Part shown: positions 6,372 to 7,688 of the stretch, piece after piece | Position numbering within the stretch: position 1 is the first letter of the stretch | Layout of the letters: the number at the start of each line of letters is the position of its first letter | Source of the DNA: Bacteroidales bacterium UBA5235 | GTDB taxonomy: Bacteria > Bacteroidota > Bacteroidia > Bacteroidales > VadinHA17 | Direction of reading: 5' to 3' | Assembly (NCBI GenBank): GCA_002409145.1 | Contig: DHUL01000080.1 | Coordinates: forward strand, 1-7,688 | DNA length: 7,688 nucleotides | Notes under the pieces: generated by a model | Databases searched by the model: none | What the model saw: the letters and a program-made list of their open reading frames with translations, nothing else | What the model was told of the DNA's origin: nothing | Position numbers and translations under genes: made by a program

Positions 6372-7615
6372 TAATGATAGTGCCATCCCCGCAGCCGTTC
6401 TTCCATTCGTGATTTCTCGGCCAGCAGTTCCGACGCCTTTCTGAGCTCGCGCTCGCTACGCTCCGCGGCGGTCATCCCCCCGGCCGCCCGGCGGATGGCA
6501 TGACGACCGAAACGGCCCCGCAGGCTGTCCATCGTCATATAGAGACTCACCATCTCCGGCGTGTCCTCAAACATATCCAGCTGCTGCACCCCGCGCACCA
6601 GTCCGCTCACCTTCACCCCGATGAGCCTGATGAGCATGCGCCGCTGCCAGAGACGCCGGAAGAGACTCTGCGCCTCGCTGATGAGCACATGGTCAAAAGC
6701 AGTGTAGGGCACCCGCTGCTGCAGCGTGTGAGTGTCAAAGTCAGAATACCGTATCCGCACCGTCAGGCATGATGTCAGTTTCTCCTGGCGGCGCAGCTCG
6801 TATGCCAGCTTCTCGGTCATGCTCACTATCATCTGGTTGAGCATCACCGTGTCAGTGGTGTCGCGATCAAAGGTGTGTTCGGTGCTGATCGACTTCTGCT
6901 CGGAGTAACTGATTACCGGTGTGTTGTCAATACCATTGGCCTTCTTCCATATCTCCATGCCGTTCTGGCCCATGAGCGATTCCAGCATTTCGGCAGGGAT
7001 GACACGCAGTGTATGTATCGTGGAGATGCCCATTGAGCGCAGCGTGTGGTATGTCTTCTGGCCTATCATCGGTATCTTCCTGATGGAGAGCGGATCGAGG
7101 AAGGGGAGGACCTGCTGCTGCGCCACCTCCCTCTCTCCGTTGGGTTTCGCCTCTCCTGCAGCAATCTTTGAGACGGTCTTGTTGACCGACAGCCCGATGG
7201 AGATGGGAAGCCCCGTCTCACGTATGATAGTGTCACGCAACTCATGCGACCAGCTGGCACAGCCGTGAAAGCGCTCCATCCCGGTGAGATCGACGTAGTG
7301 CTCATCCACCGACGCCTTCTCATAGAGCGGCGCCTTATCAGCGATGATGTCAGTAACCATCCTCGAATATTTCGTATACATCTCCATATCACCGCGGATG
7401 AATACTGCCTCGGGACACATGGCACGGGCCATCTTCATCGGCATGGCCGAGCTGACACCGAAGCTGCGCGCCTCGTAGCTGCAGCTCGAGACCACCCCGC
7501 GGTCAGAGCTGCCACCGATGATCACGGGACGGCCATTGAGCCGGCTGTCGCGAACCCTCTCCACCGACACGAAAAAGGTGTCGAGGTCAAGATGCAGTAT
7601 ACTCCGCGCGTCCAT
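6371..7615 (-). CDS. dinB: Y-family DNA polymerase (DNA polymerase IV)
   Basis: This is a translesion polymerase of 414 residues, longer than E. coli DinB (351). The N-terminal palm motif is HLDLDTFF (8-15), with catalytic Asp10 and a likely steric-gate Phe15. CSYEARSFGV (45-54) and the catalytic pair Asp104-Glu105 in SVDEHYVD are conserved, so the enzyme should be active. Helix-hairpin-helix segments lie at about 180-205 and the little-finger domain at about 240-340. QLDMF (345-349) is a near-ideal sliding-clamp binding motif. It is followed by a segment like the C-terminus of UmuC and other Y-family proteins (LYMTMDSLRGRFG, 358-370) and a charged helical tail (about 384-410). The ATG at 7615 matches the usual family start just before HLDLD. 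The frame stays open upstream to the window edge, but those codons lie in repeats. It is probably the first or a middle gene of a dinB-dnaE operon. SOS control is plausible but no LexA site is visible here. Confidence 0.94.
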   Translation of the reverse strand: MDARSILHLDLDTFFVSVERVRDSRLNGRPVIIGGSSDRGVVSSCSYEARSFGVSSAMPMKMARAMCPEAVFIRGDMEMYTKYSRMVTDIIADKAPLYEKASVDEHYVDLTGMERFHGCASWSHELRDTIIRETGLPISIGLSVNKTVSKIAAGEAKPNGEREVAQQQVLPFLDPLSIRKIPMIGQKTYHTLRSMGISTIHTLRVIPAEMLESLMGQNGMEIWKKANGIDNTPVISYSEQKSISTEHTFDRDTTDTVMLNQMIVSMTEKLAYELRRQEKLTSCLTVRIRYSDFDTHTLQQRVPYTAFDHVLISEAQSLFRRLWQRRMLIRLIGVKVSGLVRGVQQLDMFEDTPEMVSLYMTMDSLRGRFGRHAIRRAAGGMTAAERSERELRKASELLAEKSRMEERLRGWHYH

Positions 7616-7620
7616 GGTTA

Positions 7621-7688
7621 AAGGTCTGAAGGTCTGAGAGTCTGAAGGTCTGTCGCTGCGCTCCGTCTTGCGGTCATGCGGTCCTGCA
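7621..7688. repeat. Octamer tandem repeats and composite element upstream of dinB
   Basis: Four 8-bp units on the plus strand (AAGGTCTG, AAGGTCTG, AGAGTCTG, AAGGTCTG) fill 7621-7652. A second octamer type, TTGCGGTC then ATGCGGTC (7668-7683), follows and its third copy is cut by the window end. The stretch 7632-7688 is the second copy of the element found before dnaE at 6273-6314, with 8-bp-scale insertions relative to it. It lies 5 bp upstream of the dinB ATG, where a promoter or operator would be expected. I see no Bacteroidota -7/-33 match inside it. Confidence 0.75.

Noticed and set aside
7244..7621. A 125-codon open frame on the plus strand opposite the 5' part of dinB
   Set aside because: It covers the catalytic palm of dinB in antisense. 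The product is a low-complexity, His/Arg/Ala-rich sequence without a family signature.

Overview
The window looks like a chromosomal segment from a member of the Bacteroidota, probably of the order Bacteroidales. Four observations support this. The only strong promoter matches the phylum-specific TTTG / TAnnTTTG consensus with a 19-bp spacer. Start codons follow A-rich or repeat-rich leaders without clear Shine-Dalgarno motifs. There is a long RelA/SpoT enzyme with a ruined hydrolase half. Finally, dinB is paired with a compact second DnaE. No mobile element, CRISPR array or phage gene is visible.

Layout. Positions 1-26 hold the 5' end of a tRNA gene on the minus strand, cut by the window edge, with its promoter at 47-77. 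Two genes on the plus strand form a tight pair with 6 bp between them: a short-chain dehydrogenase/reductase (173-994) and a long (p)ppGpp synthetase of the RelA type (1001-3172). Two genes on the minus strand run towards them: a Y-family DNA polymerase, dinB (7615-6371), followed by a compact DNA polymerase III alpha-like protein (6271-3248). The two gene pairs converge on a 75-bp gap that is almost wholly an imperfect palindrome of 7-bp repeats, probably a two-way terminator.

How the genes may work together. DinB keeps its catalytic residues and has a clear sliding-clamp motif. The DnaE keeps its polymerase catalytic aspartates, has lost most PHP metal ligands, and stops after the OB fold. 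This resembles the dinB-dnaE2 type of translesion/mutagenesis cassette rather than the replicative polymerase. RelA has a complete synthetase domain, but every HD metal ligand is replaced, so it should make (p)ppGpp without degrading it. One half of the window therefore concerns the stringent response and the other DNA-damage tolerance. Nothing in the sequence links the two directly.

The least expected signal is in the gaps. Each non-coding gap from relA to the right edge is built from its own 7- or 8-bp tandem repeats. One composite element occurs twice, just upstream of the dinB start and of the dnaE start. The dnaE gene also carries an in-frame array of about 24-bp repeats that inserts a Gly/Ser/Val/Asn octapeptide repeat into its PHP region. 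The stretch 78-172 holds no gene and no convincing signal.
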